Shown here: one piece after another, positions 37,972 to 48,292 of the stretch | Position numbering within the stretch: position 1 is the stretch's first letter | How the letters are laid out: each line of letters opens with the position of its first letter | Source: Hypericum androsaemum | Taxonomy: Eukaryota > Streptophyta > Magnoliopsida > Malpighiales > Hypericaceae | Direction: 5' to 3' | Assembly: GCA_963995505.1 (NCBI GenBank) | Contig: OZ023181.1 | Coordinates: 20,642,221 to 20,706,220, forward strand | DNA: 64,000 nucleotides | The notes under the pieces: model-generated | Database searches by the model: none | Told to the model about the DNA's origin: nothing | What the model saw: the letters and a program-made list of their open reading frames with translations, nothing else | Translations under genes and position numbers: made by a program

Positions 37972-38826
37972 GGAGTAGCGAAGTGGGGGAGACTTAGATA
38001 CGAAGGAAAATAACGCTTTGGACCGTGGTTGGAATGGTAGTTGTGGAGCGAACTCCAACGCGGTGTAATTTTTTAAATACGTGTGGGGGGAAACTCATGA
38101 GTTAAAAGAAACCTTGTTGAAGAAGATATGGAAGGGGCGGGAGTGGTGTTGGGATGTTAGTCGACATGAGCTCTTATGTCGGCTAGGATTTTGAAGATTA
38201 CTAGGACCTTCCGTTGTCGGTGGAGGAGGAGGATTAAGTTTTTTAATTATTAATTTATCGATTAATTAAAATTTTACTAAATTAATACAATTTTACGGTT
38301 CTAACAATATCAATTTAAACACGTTCTACCAAAATAATGATTGTAAATTTTATCAATTTTTATGGTCGACTCTGAATTTTCTATTTTTCTTAGATTTTAT
38401 TAAGAAATTAATTGTGACGTCCCGTTATCTCTGACCGACTGTCCCCATACACTAACACGGTCTTTTCTAGCGTGCTTTGTCCTCACTCGCACGCATCCTA
38501 GAAAACTTTCCAGGAGGTCACCCATCCTGATCCTACTCCCGGAAAAATGCGTTTAACATTGGAGTTCTCTGAAGACGTGTGTCAAAAAAGAAGATATACC
38601 TTGTTGATATGGATGGTACCAATCAAATCACTTAAAGTTTTCAGAACAGTATGTAAAAATCTGTTGACTTGGTACCTAATTACTGTCTTTACATAGGTAA
38701 AATTAGAATATTACTCCATGATTATTGGCACCAAAAGTTGGCATACATGATGAACGCCACTTAATCATCTTTCCCTTATCCATCATACCATATTCATCTG
38801 CCAAATTAGATAATTAATCCACAGCC
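37972..38826. other. Spacer between UGT cluster members 2 and 3
   Basis: AT-rich with no recognisable gene. The right end is the likely 3' untranslated region of cluster member 3. Confidence 0.45.
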
Positions 38827-40134
38827 TCACTCACACTTTTGGTCAACAAACCGCGCGAAGGCATCCAACGCAGCGTCGGAGCTGGGCGGGAACCGATACC
38901 CAAACCCATCCTTAAACGCCTCGGCACGTCTCCTCATGTCCTCGTCCCCCATCACCCGCTCGATCCCCTTCACTATCTCTTCCTTCCCCACCACCCGCGA
39001 CATGTCGTCCGCCACCTTCCACCCAACCTTGAGGTGGTCCCCCACCAGCTTCGCGTTCCAGTGCTGGTCACCCCGCACCGGCCACGTCAGCATCGGCACC
39101 CCATTCCCCAGCCCCTCCATCGTCGAGTTCCACCCGCAGTGCGTCAGGAACCCTCCCGTCGCCGCGTTTCCCAGTATCCTCCCCTGTGGGGCCCACCCCC
39201 TTATCAACATTCCCCTCTCCCTCCCGGGGAGATCTTCCCCGGGGTCGTAACCGCAGCCGCTCTGCAGGACCCACAAGAACCCCCAGTCGTTGGTGGTGGA
39301 CCCCAGCGCGGCTGTCAGGTTGGGGAGCTCCTCCTCCGTGGGGCCCACTCCCGTACTCCCGAACGCGACGTACAGAACGGACCGGCGCGGTCTTGAGTCC
39401 AGCCACCGGATCACCTCTTCGTCCGCCACGTCGGATTCCTTCGGTAACCGCCAGGAGGGGTCGGGGAGGAGCGGGCCCACCGCCCAGGCGGGAACACCGA
39501 TCTCGCGCTCCAAGTACTCGAGGAAGGCGCCGTCCAGATCGAGGCACGTGTTGAACAGAAGCGCCGCACAGCCCTCGATCGCTGAGACCCACGGGGGCCG
39601 ATTCCCCGGGCCAGGCGGGCCCCTGTGTGGCTTCCTTTTCAGGTCCCAGTAGGTAACCGCCATCTCCGCCGGGAGTCCGGGGACCGCGCGGCTCTCCCCG
39701 GGGAATGCGAGCTCGCTTGCCTTGGCCTTCCACGCGCCCCACTCCATGGCGGCGGCGCACGCGCCGAACGTGAACAGGGACACCACCGGGACGCCGGAGT
39801 CTCTAAAGACTCGCTTGGTCCAGCCCATCTGAAAGTCAACGATCGCGCAGACGGGCTTGTGGCTGGAGATGTGAACCTCGAGGTCCTCGGCGGCCCGTTG
39901 GGCGAGCGGGTCCGGGTCATTGCCCAGTAGTACGGGGATCGGGGCGGAGGGGGAGATCTGGGCGATGGCGGTGAGGGGGTTACTGGTGAAAGGAGGAGGA
40001 ATGGAGGAGGCGAGGGTGGAGGGGATGACGAGGGTAGCAAGGTAATTTCGCAGGGAGAGGAGCTTGCACAGCTCCATGCACGGCTGGAGGTGTCCTTCCC
40101 CGTGCCCCGTCACCACGTAGATTTCCCCTCTCAT
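38827..40134 (-). CDS. UDP-glycosyltransferase, intronless cluster member 3
   Basis: A single exon of 435 residues starting MRGEIYVVTGHGEGHLQPC. The catalytic His is H15, in GEGH where the paralogues have GQGH, and the Asp is D100. The PSPG box spans about 314-357 with HCGWNS and the final Gln. The loop that is expanded in member 2 is short here (LKRKPHRGPPGPGNRPPW), which explains part of the length difference. The coding region is very GC-rich, so long spurious frames appear on the opposite strand. Its role is presumably glucosylation of a small phenolic acceptor; the acceptor cannot be read from the sequence. It is the most upstream member of the minus-strand array. Confidence 0.88.
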   Translation of the reverse strand: MRGEIYVVTGHGEGHLQPCMELCKLLSLRNYLATLVIPSTLASSIPPPFTSNPLTAIAQISPSAPIPVLLGNDPDPLAQRAAEDLEVHISSHKPVCAIVDFQMGWTKRVFRDSGVPVVSLFTFGACAAAMEWGAWKAKASELAFPGESRAVPGLPAEMAVTYWDLKRKPHRGPPGPGNRPPWVSAIEGCAALLFNTCLDLDGAFLEYLEREIGVPAWAVGPLLPDPSWRLPKESDVADEEVIRWLDSRPRRSVLYVAFGSTGVGPTEEELPNLTAALGSTTNDWGFLWVLQSGCGYDPGEDLPGRERGMLIRGWAPQGRILGNAATGGFLTHCGWNSTMEGLGNGVPMLTWPVRGDQHWNAKLVGDHLKVGWKVADDMSRVVGKEEIVKGIERVMGDEDMRRRAEAFKDGFGYRFPPSSDAALDAFARFVDQKCE

Positions 40135-40193
40135 CGTCTTTTTGTTTCCCTCTACAGTTTTAGATTATAGGAAAAAGCAGGGGAGAGAACTTT

Positions 40194-40201
40194 ATTTTAT
40201 A
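40194..40201 (-). promoter_or_regulatory. Candidate TATA box of UGT cluster member 3
   Basis: TATAAAAT on the minus strand, about 60 nt upstream of the start codon at 40134, a normal plant spacing. Confidence 0.5.
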
Positions 40202-40552
40202 GAAACCTTTGGTCGTGCGCGGTAGGCGTGGACTCTTCTCCCTGCTTCCGTCATCGGTGACGCAGCATTGTTGGAAGTTTCAGAATGTTATTTTTGGAAC
40301 GAGGTCCACCCATGGGCTGGTTGGGGGCAAGTGGAGACGAGCTTTAGACAGTAGCCAGCCAAACTCAGGTGGGCTGGTCGGAAAGGTGATTGCTTTTTCG
40401 CAATCATCGATACAAACATGCAGCTCGGCCATCGGATCGAAGCCTAGTCGACGTGGTTCGGATTGCATGAACATGATTCTATCAGGTCTATGAAGCATCT
40501 GCGCTGGAAACTAGCAGCACGTACATTTGAATTGTCTTTCTTGTGTCCTGTT
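40202..40552. other. Spacer between UGT member 3 and LPA3
   Basis: This holds the distal promoter of UGT member 3 and the probable LPA3 3' untranslated region, both for minus-strand genes. Short frames on both strands are not supported. Confidence 0.45.
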
Positions 40553-42616
40553 TTAGGCAGAAGGGAGAATATCCAGGGCGACTTCCTTCAGGGATGGCAT
40601 AACGTCTTGCTCGTGTATGCAAGTATAGCGGTTGCCGGCTCTTCGGAGCACTCTCCAGGGGCCTGGATAACACCTGCGACGAAGAGCGAATAAGCGGCAT
40701 TGTTAGAAGCTTTAAATCCGACAACAAAGAAGAAAGCTTCAGAGAATGAGTTGCAGCGAGTCATCGTGAAATAAACCTGAAAAGGGTTCCTCCATTGCGC
40801 CCTTTGAAGTTGTGAATATAGTAGACGGATTCCATCAGTGGAAGCAGCGTTTTGGTGAGGGCTGCCAGCTTCGGATAGAAGAAGGATGGATAATCTTACT
40901 TCCATCAAGGACAAACCTACCGTGAACTAACAAAAAAGAAAATTCTGAACCAGTATCTGGCAGCTAGAAAGTATAAGAGCAACTTATAAAGTGGAATAGA
41001 AGCTAAAGCACCAACAACAGTTTGGGAGAAGAGAGAAAAAACTTCATATGTCTGCAATGTCAATAGTTGCAGTGCGAGATGGAACAGCTTGAGATACGAA
41101 TGCGGGAAAGGATACAGCCAGATCTGATGCGGTCAAGTTCTCCATTGAAGACGATCATTTTCCTACTTGTGCTTGCAACAGCTTCTTTGTAGAGCTCTTC
41201 CACTACAAGCATTTCTATGACAGCAATGAACAGAAAATTTGTAGCTCGACTTGAGGAAACAAAAAGGAGCAAGTTTTGGTTCTGGTGATACCGTTCACAT
41301 TGAAGTATGGATAGGCAACCAAGAAAACTTCATCTTCTGGCTTCACACGGTCCGACATTTTGACTTTTTCGACAAAACCGAAGTCCTCGAAGAACGATGG
41401 TTTTGTCAAGTAGTCTAACTTGTATGAAGATCCTTCAAATGCAGATGTTCTAGCGAACTCAACTTCCTTTGCCTCGGGGAAAAACTGAAAGAGGAACATT
41501 GGAAAGTAATCAGATGCTTGAACAAAGCAACCAAACTAGCACAAGAAACCAAATCATGCAGAGATAAAATTAATAACATACATGAGAGAGGCTCAAGATA
41601 AAGAAAGCAGCTCACAATTCTGGTTCTTGTTACTTTCTCTCGAATTACAAATCGATCACAGAATTCACGGATTAGCTGCATGCTCCCAGTCATTTCTATT
41701 CCTCCTTCACCATCACCTAACACAACAGACATGATAGATGCAGTTGAAGTACGAATCCCAACACCAGGATAGAAATTAAAACTGGAGATCACCCAGGGAA
41801 ACGAAAATCAAAACCTGGTACAGATTCAAGTCCGGCCGTCGGGAACTCAACCTCCTGTATGCATACCTTTGCTGGTCACTTACAGTCTGATGTGAACTTC
41901 TAGTGGGATGATACAAGATTCTGAAATTACTGGATACTAACCATCAGCTGTTTGCCATCCTCGAAAGCCAATTCGGTCGCTCTTTTTGCCTGCACATGGA
42001 CTATAATCCGTCAAAAGATTAAGCTGTGCTATTGCAGTCATAGATATCTATACCAGTTAAGCTCCTACATAACAAGGCTCAAACAACATAAATGCTTACT
42101 TGGTCAAGAAGCTCCGTATAGTCATAGGGAAATTGCACATTACATTCGACCGAGGAACCGCTCTTCTCCGAAGCTGCGTGGCTCGCGAGGTCCGCGCCTC
42201 TCGATGCAGACGCATCGGATGCTACTGCTCTTCCACCACTCAAACATCCTTTGTTTGCAAAATGAGCGAACTGAAACTTGGTAGAAAGATATCAACCGCA
42301 CTAGCAGCAAATAAAGAAAGATCTAATACATGATTCACACAACTGGCTCATCAAATCGAACAATGGCGAAGCTACGTAACTAATATGGACTAATCACCTT
42401 CCATGCGTATGAATGGACACTTTAAGGATCAGTTTGATTCCCGGGAAATTATTTTTGTGGAAAAAAAAAATTTCACCAAAATTATATCAAATTGCAGAAA
42501 AAATAAAAAGAGAATACGAGTAAGGGAAATTCTAAGAAGGGAACCTTCTGGATCGGAAGCGTGGGGGTAGCGAGCGAAGGAACCGTTGGGAAAATGGCGG
42601 GTTTGGATATACGCAT
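40553..42616 (-). CDS. LPA3: LPA3-like photosystem II assembly protein (DUF1995), chloroplast
   Basis: Nine exons were assembled by hand: 42616-42545, 42270-42100, 41989-41942, 41854-41815, 41716-41616, 41484-41292, 41214-41116, 40894-40777 and 40673-40553. All are GT-AG with agreeing phases, giving 963 nt and 320 residues. The N-terminus (MRISKPAIFPTVPSLATPTL) is transit-peptide-like. The DUF1995 body contains PYDYTELLDQAKRATELAFE, GDGEGGIEMTGSMQLIREF, YPYFNVNEMLVVEELY, RIRSGYYPSFFYPKLAAL and VYYIHNFKGRNGGTLFRCYP. The last exon ends MPSLKEVALDILPSA. In Arabidopsis LPA3 works with LPA2 and the translocase ALB3 to insert CP43 into photosystem II. No single open frame covers the gene, because the exons are short, so a frame-based search would miss it. 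Confidence 0.9.
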
Positions 42617-43298
42617 TATTTTTAGCCACAGCTCCAAAGGCCAGAGAGAGAACGAAGGGAGTTTTATTTTTTATATTTATGAATATTTTAGATTTTCATA
42701 TTAATTTTATATGACTCTGGAAAATCTGAATCCTAATCGATTTTTTAATTTTTATCGAGTAATTTTATAGTAATTACTATTTTTTTTATTCCACTACGCA
42801 ATAACTCCTGGCACTTATTAAAAAAGGCAATAACTCCTAGTCTCGGGCTTCCCTTAAAAAAAGATGCATCTTGGGCCAGATTTTCTGCCCTTCCCGTGGA
42901 TGATTGTGCTCCTATATAAAAGCCCAATGGGTCTAATTCAACTATAAAATTTTCTCGAACGGTCCAATGGGCTAAGTCCGTAAATATGCTTGGTGAATTA
43001 ATGAACTACTGTCCTGACAAAAATTTAAAAAAAAAACTGATTTTTTTTAGAAGGAAAAAAAAACTGATGAATCCTAGGAATTTTTGACTGGCTGCTCCAC
43101 TAGCGGGATTAATTTTAATTATAGACTTTTTTTATTTGTAATTAATGAACTAATCATCAACTCGTTGGAATAGTGAACAGCGACAACGCATTTCCATCAA
43201 ACCTATAGAAACTAGACAAGAAACACCCACAAAACGACAGATAATATGAGTTAGTGTGCTTAAATTTTCACTAAGTACCCATGCTTATAAAATATATA
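42617..43298. other. LPA3 upstream region
   Basis: AT-rich, no gene. The last nine bases (43290-43298) are the left target duplication of the next transposon. Confidence 0.5.
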
Positions 43299-44361
43299 GG
43301 GAAAAGTCCACTTTCGTACCCTGTGGTATCGACCAAAATCACTTTAGTACCCTGTGGTAAAAAACCGATCAATCGAGTCATACTTATTCCAATTAACATC
43401 AAAAAAGGCCTCGGGCAGCTGCCCGAACCTACCCGCCCGCTGCCCGGGCCACGTGGCCAGCCACGTCACCAATTTTGGTGACGTGGCGCCACGTCACCAA
43501 TTCCTCTCCCCTCCGATTTTCCTCCTCCTCCTCCCCTCCTCCTCCTCCTCCTCCTCCTCCGCCTCCTCCTCCTCCGCGTTCCTCCTCCTCCTCCTCCTCC
43601 TCTCCTCCTCCTCCCCGCATCCCCCTCCTCCCCGCGTCCTCCTCCTCCCCGCGTCCCCCTCCTCCTCCGCGTCCTCCTCCTCCTCCGCGTCCCCCTCCTC
43701 CTCCTCTCCTCCTCCCCACGTTGCCCTCCTCCTCCGCGTCCTCCTCCTCCCCACGCCCCCTCCTCCTCCGCGTCCTCCTCCTCCCCGCGTCCTCCTCCTC
43801 CCCACGCCCCCCTCCTCCCCGCGTCCCCCTCCTCCTCTCCTCCTCCTCCCCGCGTCCCCCTCCTCCTCTCCTCCTCCTCCCCGCGTCCTCCTCCCCCTCC
43901 TCCTCTCCTCCTCCTCCCCGCGTCCCCCTCCTCCCCCGCGTCCCCCTCCTCCTCTCCTCCTCCTCCCCGCGTCCTCCTCCTCCCCGCGTCCCCCTCCTCC
44001 CCCGCGTCCCCCTCCTCCTCTCCTCCTCCTCCCCGCGTCCTCCTCCCCCTCCTCCTCTCCTCCTCCTCCCCGCGTCCTCCTTCTCCTCCTCCTCCCCGCG
44101 TCCCCCTCCTCCTCCTCCTCCTCCTCCTCCCCGCCTCCTCCTCCTCCTCTTGGTGACGTGGCGCCACGTCACCAAAATTGGTGACGTGGCTGGCCACGTG
44201 GCCCGGGCAGCGGGCGGGTAGGTTCGGGCAGCTCCGGGCAGCTGCCCGAGGCCCTTTTTGATGTTAATTGGAATAAGTATGACTCGATTGATCGGTTTTT
44301 TACCACAGGGTACTAAAGTGATTTTGGTCGATACCACAGGGTACGAAAGTGGACTTTTCCC
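43299..44361. mobile_element. Long-TIR Mutator-like element with polypyrimidine core, 1063 bp
   Basis: The left arm (43299-43500) and right arm (44150-44361) are near-perfect inverted copies of about 200 bp beginning GGGAAAAGTCCACTTTCGTA. The right arm has a 10-bp insertion. Perfect 9-bp duplications AAATATATA flank it at 43290-43298 and 44362-44370, diagnostic of Mutator-type insertion. The arms end inward in a perfect 26-bp palindrome built from TGACGTGGC and GCCACGTCA (43475-43500 and 44150-44175). No transposase is present. Confidence 0.92.
43505..44149. repeat. CCT/CTC-rich minisatellite core of the element
   Basis: About 640 bp consist of CTC triplets interspersed with CCCGCGTCC and CCCCCTCCT blocks. 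One strand is nearly all pyrimidine and the other nearly all purine. The lack of A and T removes stop codons in every frame and produces long spurious open frames on both strands. Confidence 0.95.
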
Positions 44362-44394
44362 AAATATATATATATCCGACATACTTACAAAATA

Positions 44395-44530
44395 GGGAAA
44401 AGTACATTTAAGTAACCTTAGTTTTACCGATTATCACTTGGGTACCATGTGGTTTCAAAACCGTAAAACAGGTCCAACTTATAACGCCTAGTGACATGTA
44501 TAAGTCGTTGCTGACATGGCGAGTGGGTAA
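44395..44530. repeat. Single-arm relic related to the 43299 element
   Basis: The start GGGAAAAGTACATTTAAGTA and the later GGTACCATGTGGTTTC resemble the element terminus next door. No inverted partner or target duplication was found. Confidence 0.35.
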
Positions 44531-44628
44531 ATTACCAAATTAGTACCTAATTTTTTATCTTAAAAAAAAACCCCTAATATTACTAAAAAATCCAATGACC
44601 CAATCTTACTAAAATATCACTCTCTACC

Positions 44629-45196
44629 AATGTTTTTAAAACCGACCCGAAATTCTTAAAATTTTTAGTTCGCCCGATCGAATTGGTCAGGTCGCCGGTC
44701 GGACCAAAACTTTATTTTATATTAATATAATTAAAATAATGTTTAATAAATTTAATTTAACATAAAAAATGATAAAATATCAAATTAGTTCAAATATTTA
44801 GTAACTTTGTTATACAATTTATTCAAACAAAGTCTTCAAACATGAATTGAACAAGTCTAGAAGAACAAGAAGATGATTATACAAGTTTTCAGGTTAGACA
44901 TATTAATCCAATTTGTTTAACTTAGTTAAAATATTATCAAGAATTGTTTAAAAATAAGTTTTTTGTGATGAAAAAGTGATGTACACGCTCTGAATGTAGA
45001 AGTTGAAGTTTTGTTTCTAAATTAAATCAGATAAAATGGAAAAAATATACACTAATTTTTCTGATCCGGACGAACCGGGTCACCCGAAAACACCTGACCG
45101 GACAGTCCGACCAAATTTTAGCAGGTCAAACTGCATTCTGAGTTTTATGAAAAAATCGACCCAAATTTAGTTCTAAGTATCGGTCCAACCGGCAGT
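44629..45196. repeat. Possible hAT-type non-autonomous element
   Basis: The left boundary GTTTTTAAAACCGACCCG and the right boundary GGTCCAACCGGCAGTTTTT, with GGTCGGACC-like motifs inside in both orientations, match a common plant MITE style. The arms are too diverged to fix ends or a target duplication. Confidence 0.35.
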
Positions 45197-45780
45197 TTTT
45201 CCCAGTCTCCCTCTCTCCTCCATCCTCCAATCTCTCTTCCCGTATTTCGTACCCAGAATCGTTCCCTAGAGCCGTGTCGAAATTACCGGATCGACCATTG
45301 CACCCGAAACCCTCCCTCTCCCTCAACGATGACGTAGGGTTACTGGCCTCGCTCACGTCCGATGCCCAGTTGGCCTCCCCACTGCCGCCTCCGCCGTTCC
45401 CGAACAGCTCCCTGCTGGAGTCCGTTTCCACCGCCATGGGGAAGTCGGAGCAGGTACTTTGGGCGCCGGAAGCAGACGCAGCCCGATAGAGAATCACCGG
45501 CGCGTGCCACTTTGGCCCGATAAAGGCTTAGTAATTAGGGGTTTTTGATTTTCTGTGGTCCATCACAGGGATTTTTTTGTCTTGTATAAATTGGGGATTC
45601 TCGAAGTGGTTTCATGGAGTTGGGTATTGACAAGAGAGGATGAGCCAGGAGAATGAAGATTAGTCGTTGGAAGCACTCCTTATAAGTTAATCATATATAT
45701 TTCATGCTGCGGTTGATCAACATCTCCGTTGATGTAGCATAGTTGGTGATGATGTCCAGCTATCAACCACAAGACCTGGG
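45197..45780. other. Unassigned GC-richer patch
   Basis: About 45200-45500 is GC-richer than its surroundings and open in both directions: plus strand 45274-45489 (71 residues, Pro/Ser/Leu-rich) and minus strand 45126-45497. Neither frame has a family I recognise, and no splice partners were found. It could be a fragment of a gene's 5' end. The rest is spacer. Confidence 0.3.
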
Positions 45781-46537
45781 ATCAATTCCCTAGATGAGTT
45801 ATTTATTGTATTTTCACGATTTTATTTAGGGCAAATTATTCTCAGGTCTTTGTGTTATAGTTTTATCACTCGCTTTCGAAAATAGTGTATGAGGTCCCTG
45901 TGTTTTAAAAATATATTGGTCTATAATCTAGGGACCTAAGAATAATTTTTTCTTTTATTTAATTTGGTACTGTTTTGAAATCACAGAGTACCCAAATAAT
46001 AATCTTAAATGTATTTTTTCCTAAAAATATATATATATATATGCATGGCCGATATCAGCGCACTAAAATCAAGAATTAGGTGTAACAACTAAAAGCGCCA
46101 TATACTATTTTCTATCCATCCTAATTTGTCCGATGGATAATATATGTATCCGGTGGAATGTTTAATAAAATGTAGATCTCAATCTGCCACAATCTTACAA
46201 CTGTCATTGCCATCCCTACTATTGATTCCCCCAGACGGCTTATTTATTGTATTTTCACGATTTTATTTAATTTGGTACTGTTTTATGGTTTTGAAATCAC
46301 AAGATATTCAAGTGATAATCGGTGAAACAATAGAGTACTTAAGTGTATTTTTTTCTTAAAAAATATATATGCATGGCCGACATCAGTACACTAAAATCAA
46401 GAATTAGGTGTAACAACTAAAAGCAATATACTATTTTCTATCCATCCTAATTTGTCCGATGGATAATATATGTATCCGGTGGAATGTTTAATAAAATGTA
46501 GATCTCAATCTCCCACAATGCCATCCCTACTATTGAT
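45781..46537. repeat. Tandem segmental duplication, about 310-bp unit
   Basis: Copy A (45781-46220) and copy B (46221-46537) share TATTTATTGTATTTTCACGA, GCATGGCCGA and GTAACAACTAAAAGC, and end in CCATCCCTACTATTGAT. Copy A is longer because it contains the MITE at 45829-45952. A diverged third relative lies at about 58450-58575. Confidence 0.85.
45829..45952. mobile_element. Mutator-type MITE, 124 bp, inside one duplicate
   Basis: The ends are GGGCAAATTATTCTCAGG on the left and, inverted, GAAAAAATTATTCTTAGG on the right. The perfect 9-bp duplication TTTTATTTA sits at 45820-45828 and 45953-45961. Copy B of the surrounding duplication has a single TTTTATTTA (46261-46269) and no insert, showing the empty site. 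Confidence 0.92.
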
Positions 46538-46938
46538 AAGATATCATTTATACAGGTCAATTACCATCATAAAGTGACTATGTATTTTAATCAAAGTATT
46601 TAGTTAAAAAATAAATAAATATATATACACGTTTATTTCAAATTATTCAATAGAACCATTTTTAATACGTTTATTTCGAATTACGTGCGTACTGGACTAT
46701 TATTGTATTGTTGTTAATTTGTTCACGACAATTTAATTTCCTTATCGCGACCTCGAATTTCCAAAAGACTTAAAAAATGACTTCAAAAATAACAAACAGC
46801 ACGAGATAAGAAGTACTGATAATTAACGAATCCTCGGCAACTGTGACTGGCTGCTCGCTCCATTTGAGAATCTATTACATCCAGCCGACCTATAGCAAGA
46901 AACAACCACAAAACGACGCAGGATTGAAAAAAGAAGAA
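46538..46938. other. AT-rich spacer
   Basis: No gene and no repeat boundary is recognised. Confidence 0.5.
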
Positions 46939-47827
46939 GAGATAATTACTCTCAGGACCCCAGGGTATAGTAAAATAGACTCTGAGGACCCTGTAGTTTT
47001 CCTACTAATTACTGAGCCCCTGTAGTTTGGTTATTATTATACACTCGGGTCCCTGTAGCCGGAATCGTCTATTTTTTCGGCGAACTCCCCACCTGAAATG
47101 TCTAAAATGCCCCTAGGCATCTTCCTCCTTCTCTCTCACATCTTCCTCCTTCTCTCTCACATCTTCCTCCTTCGTCCCCTCCTCTCTCTGCCCTCATCTT
47201 CAAACCTTCTTCGTTGCAGGTGCTCGGAATTGACGACGATGCCGTTGCAAGTACACTGTGGGCGAAGTACGCATGCTCCTCCTCGAGTACGCATCCTCCT
47301 CCTCCGGCTCCGGCTTCCCAAGGTACTCGAATGGGGCCTTCTTAAACGACGACGTCGAAGACACCGACCGGGCTGCCACTGACTCGGATCTGAGCCAGGG
47401 CACAGGCAACTCGGCTCTTGTGAACCCCACCGCCGTCGGCGTCACTATTACTAAAAGAAGAGTACCCGATTCTCCGGTCGGGCTCAGGGCGGAAGAAGTG
47501 GTGGGCATGAGGTTGGGCCCGGGCCTGAAACTCACAGTCGAAGAAGTCGGAGGCGGTAGGAGAGGGATTTCTGGATTTCATCATCGGGGAGAAGACGAAG
47601 ATTGAGGGACGGCTCGAAGATTTAAGGGACGGTCTTGTCCCTCTCGAACTGGCTCGGGTCGCGGCTGTCCGAGTTGTTCGTGGAGGCCCACCAGGAGCTC
47701 TCTGACGGTCCTTTCAAGGACCGGCTCAAATGGTCGCCGCCGTTTTGCCTCTCGAGGCTGAGACTGAGGAGGGCATCGAATTTAATCCCCAAATTGAACT
47801 TCCCTCTTCGCACTTTGTCCTCTTCCC

Positions 47828-47877
<50 letters not shown>

Positions 47878-48096
47878 GGGACGAAGGAGGAAGATGTGAG
47901 AGAGAAGGAGAAAGATGCATAGGGGTATTTTAGACATTTCAGGTAGGGAGTTTGCCGGAAAAATAGACGATTCCGGCTACAGGGACCCGAGTGTATAATA
48001 ATAACCAAACTACAGGGGCTCAGTAATTAGTAGGGAAACTACAGGGTCCTCAGAGTCTATTTTACTATACCCTGGGGTCCTGAGAGTAATTATCTC
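46939..48096. mobile_element. Long-TIR Mutator-like element with gene-like cargo, 1158 bp
   Basis: Near-identical inverted arms of about 185 bp (46939-47122 and 47912-48096) start GAGATAATTACTCTCAGGAC. Flanking 9-mers AAAGAAGAA and AAAAAAAAA match at 7/9, so the target duplication is weak. Inside are three copies of a 21-bp CATCTTCCTCCTTCTCTCTC unit (47118-47175), a GC-rich open segment (47200-47760) and a GA tract. No transposase is seen. The GC-rich interior could be a captured gene fragment, but I do not recognise its product in any frame. Confidence 0.8.
47830..47875. repeat. GA dinucleotide microsatellite
   Basis: About 22 uninterrupted AG units lie inside the preceding element, likely hypervariable in length. 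Confidence 0.95.
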
Positions 48097-48292
48097 AAAA
48101 AAAAAAGTGTGGCGAATAAATTCTAATAAATAAAAGGTTACACATCGTGGGAGAAATTATAGATATATTGAATACACTAGCAGCAAGTGGCGACCCATTG
48201 TATAACATGTATACAAGATTATATAAAACGGGAAAGAATTACAACATGTACGTTCTTAAATTATAAATTCTTTATGATTAGAGAATCAATTC

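Noticed and set aside
41215..41792. Two separate small minus-strand genes
   Set aside because: Both frames are exons of the LPA3-like gene once splice sites are placed.
43354..44382. Open frames of 240-320 codons on both strands rich in Pro/Ser or Gly/Glu/Arg
   Set aside because: They are translations of the CTC-rich core of a transposon, where stop codons cannot occur. No domain is present, and the frames overlap on both strands.
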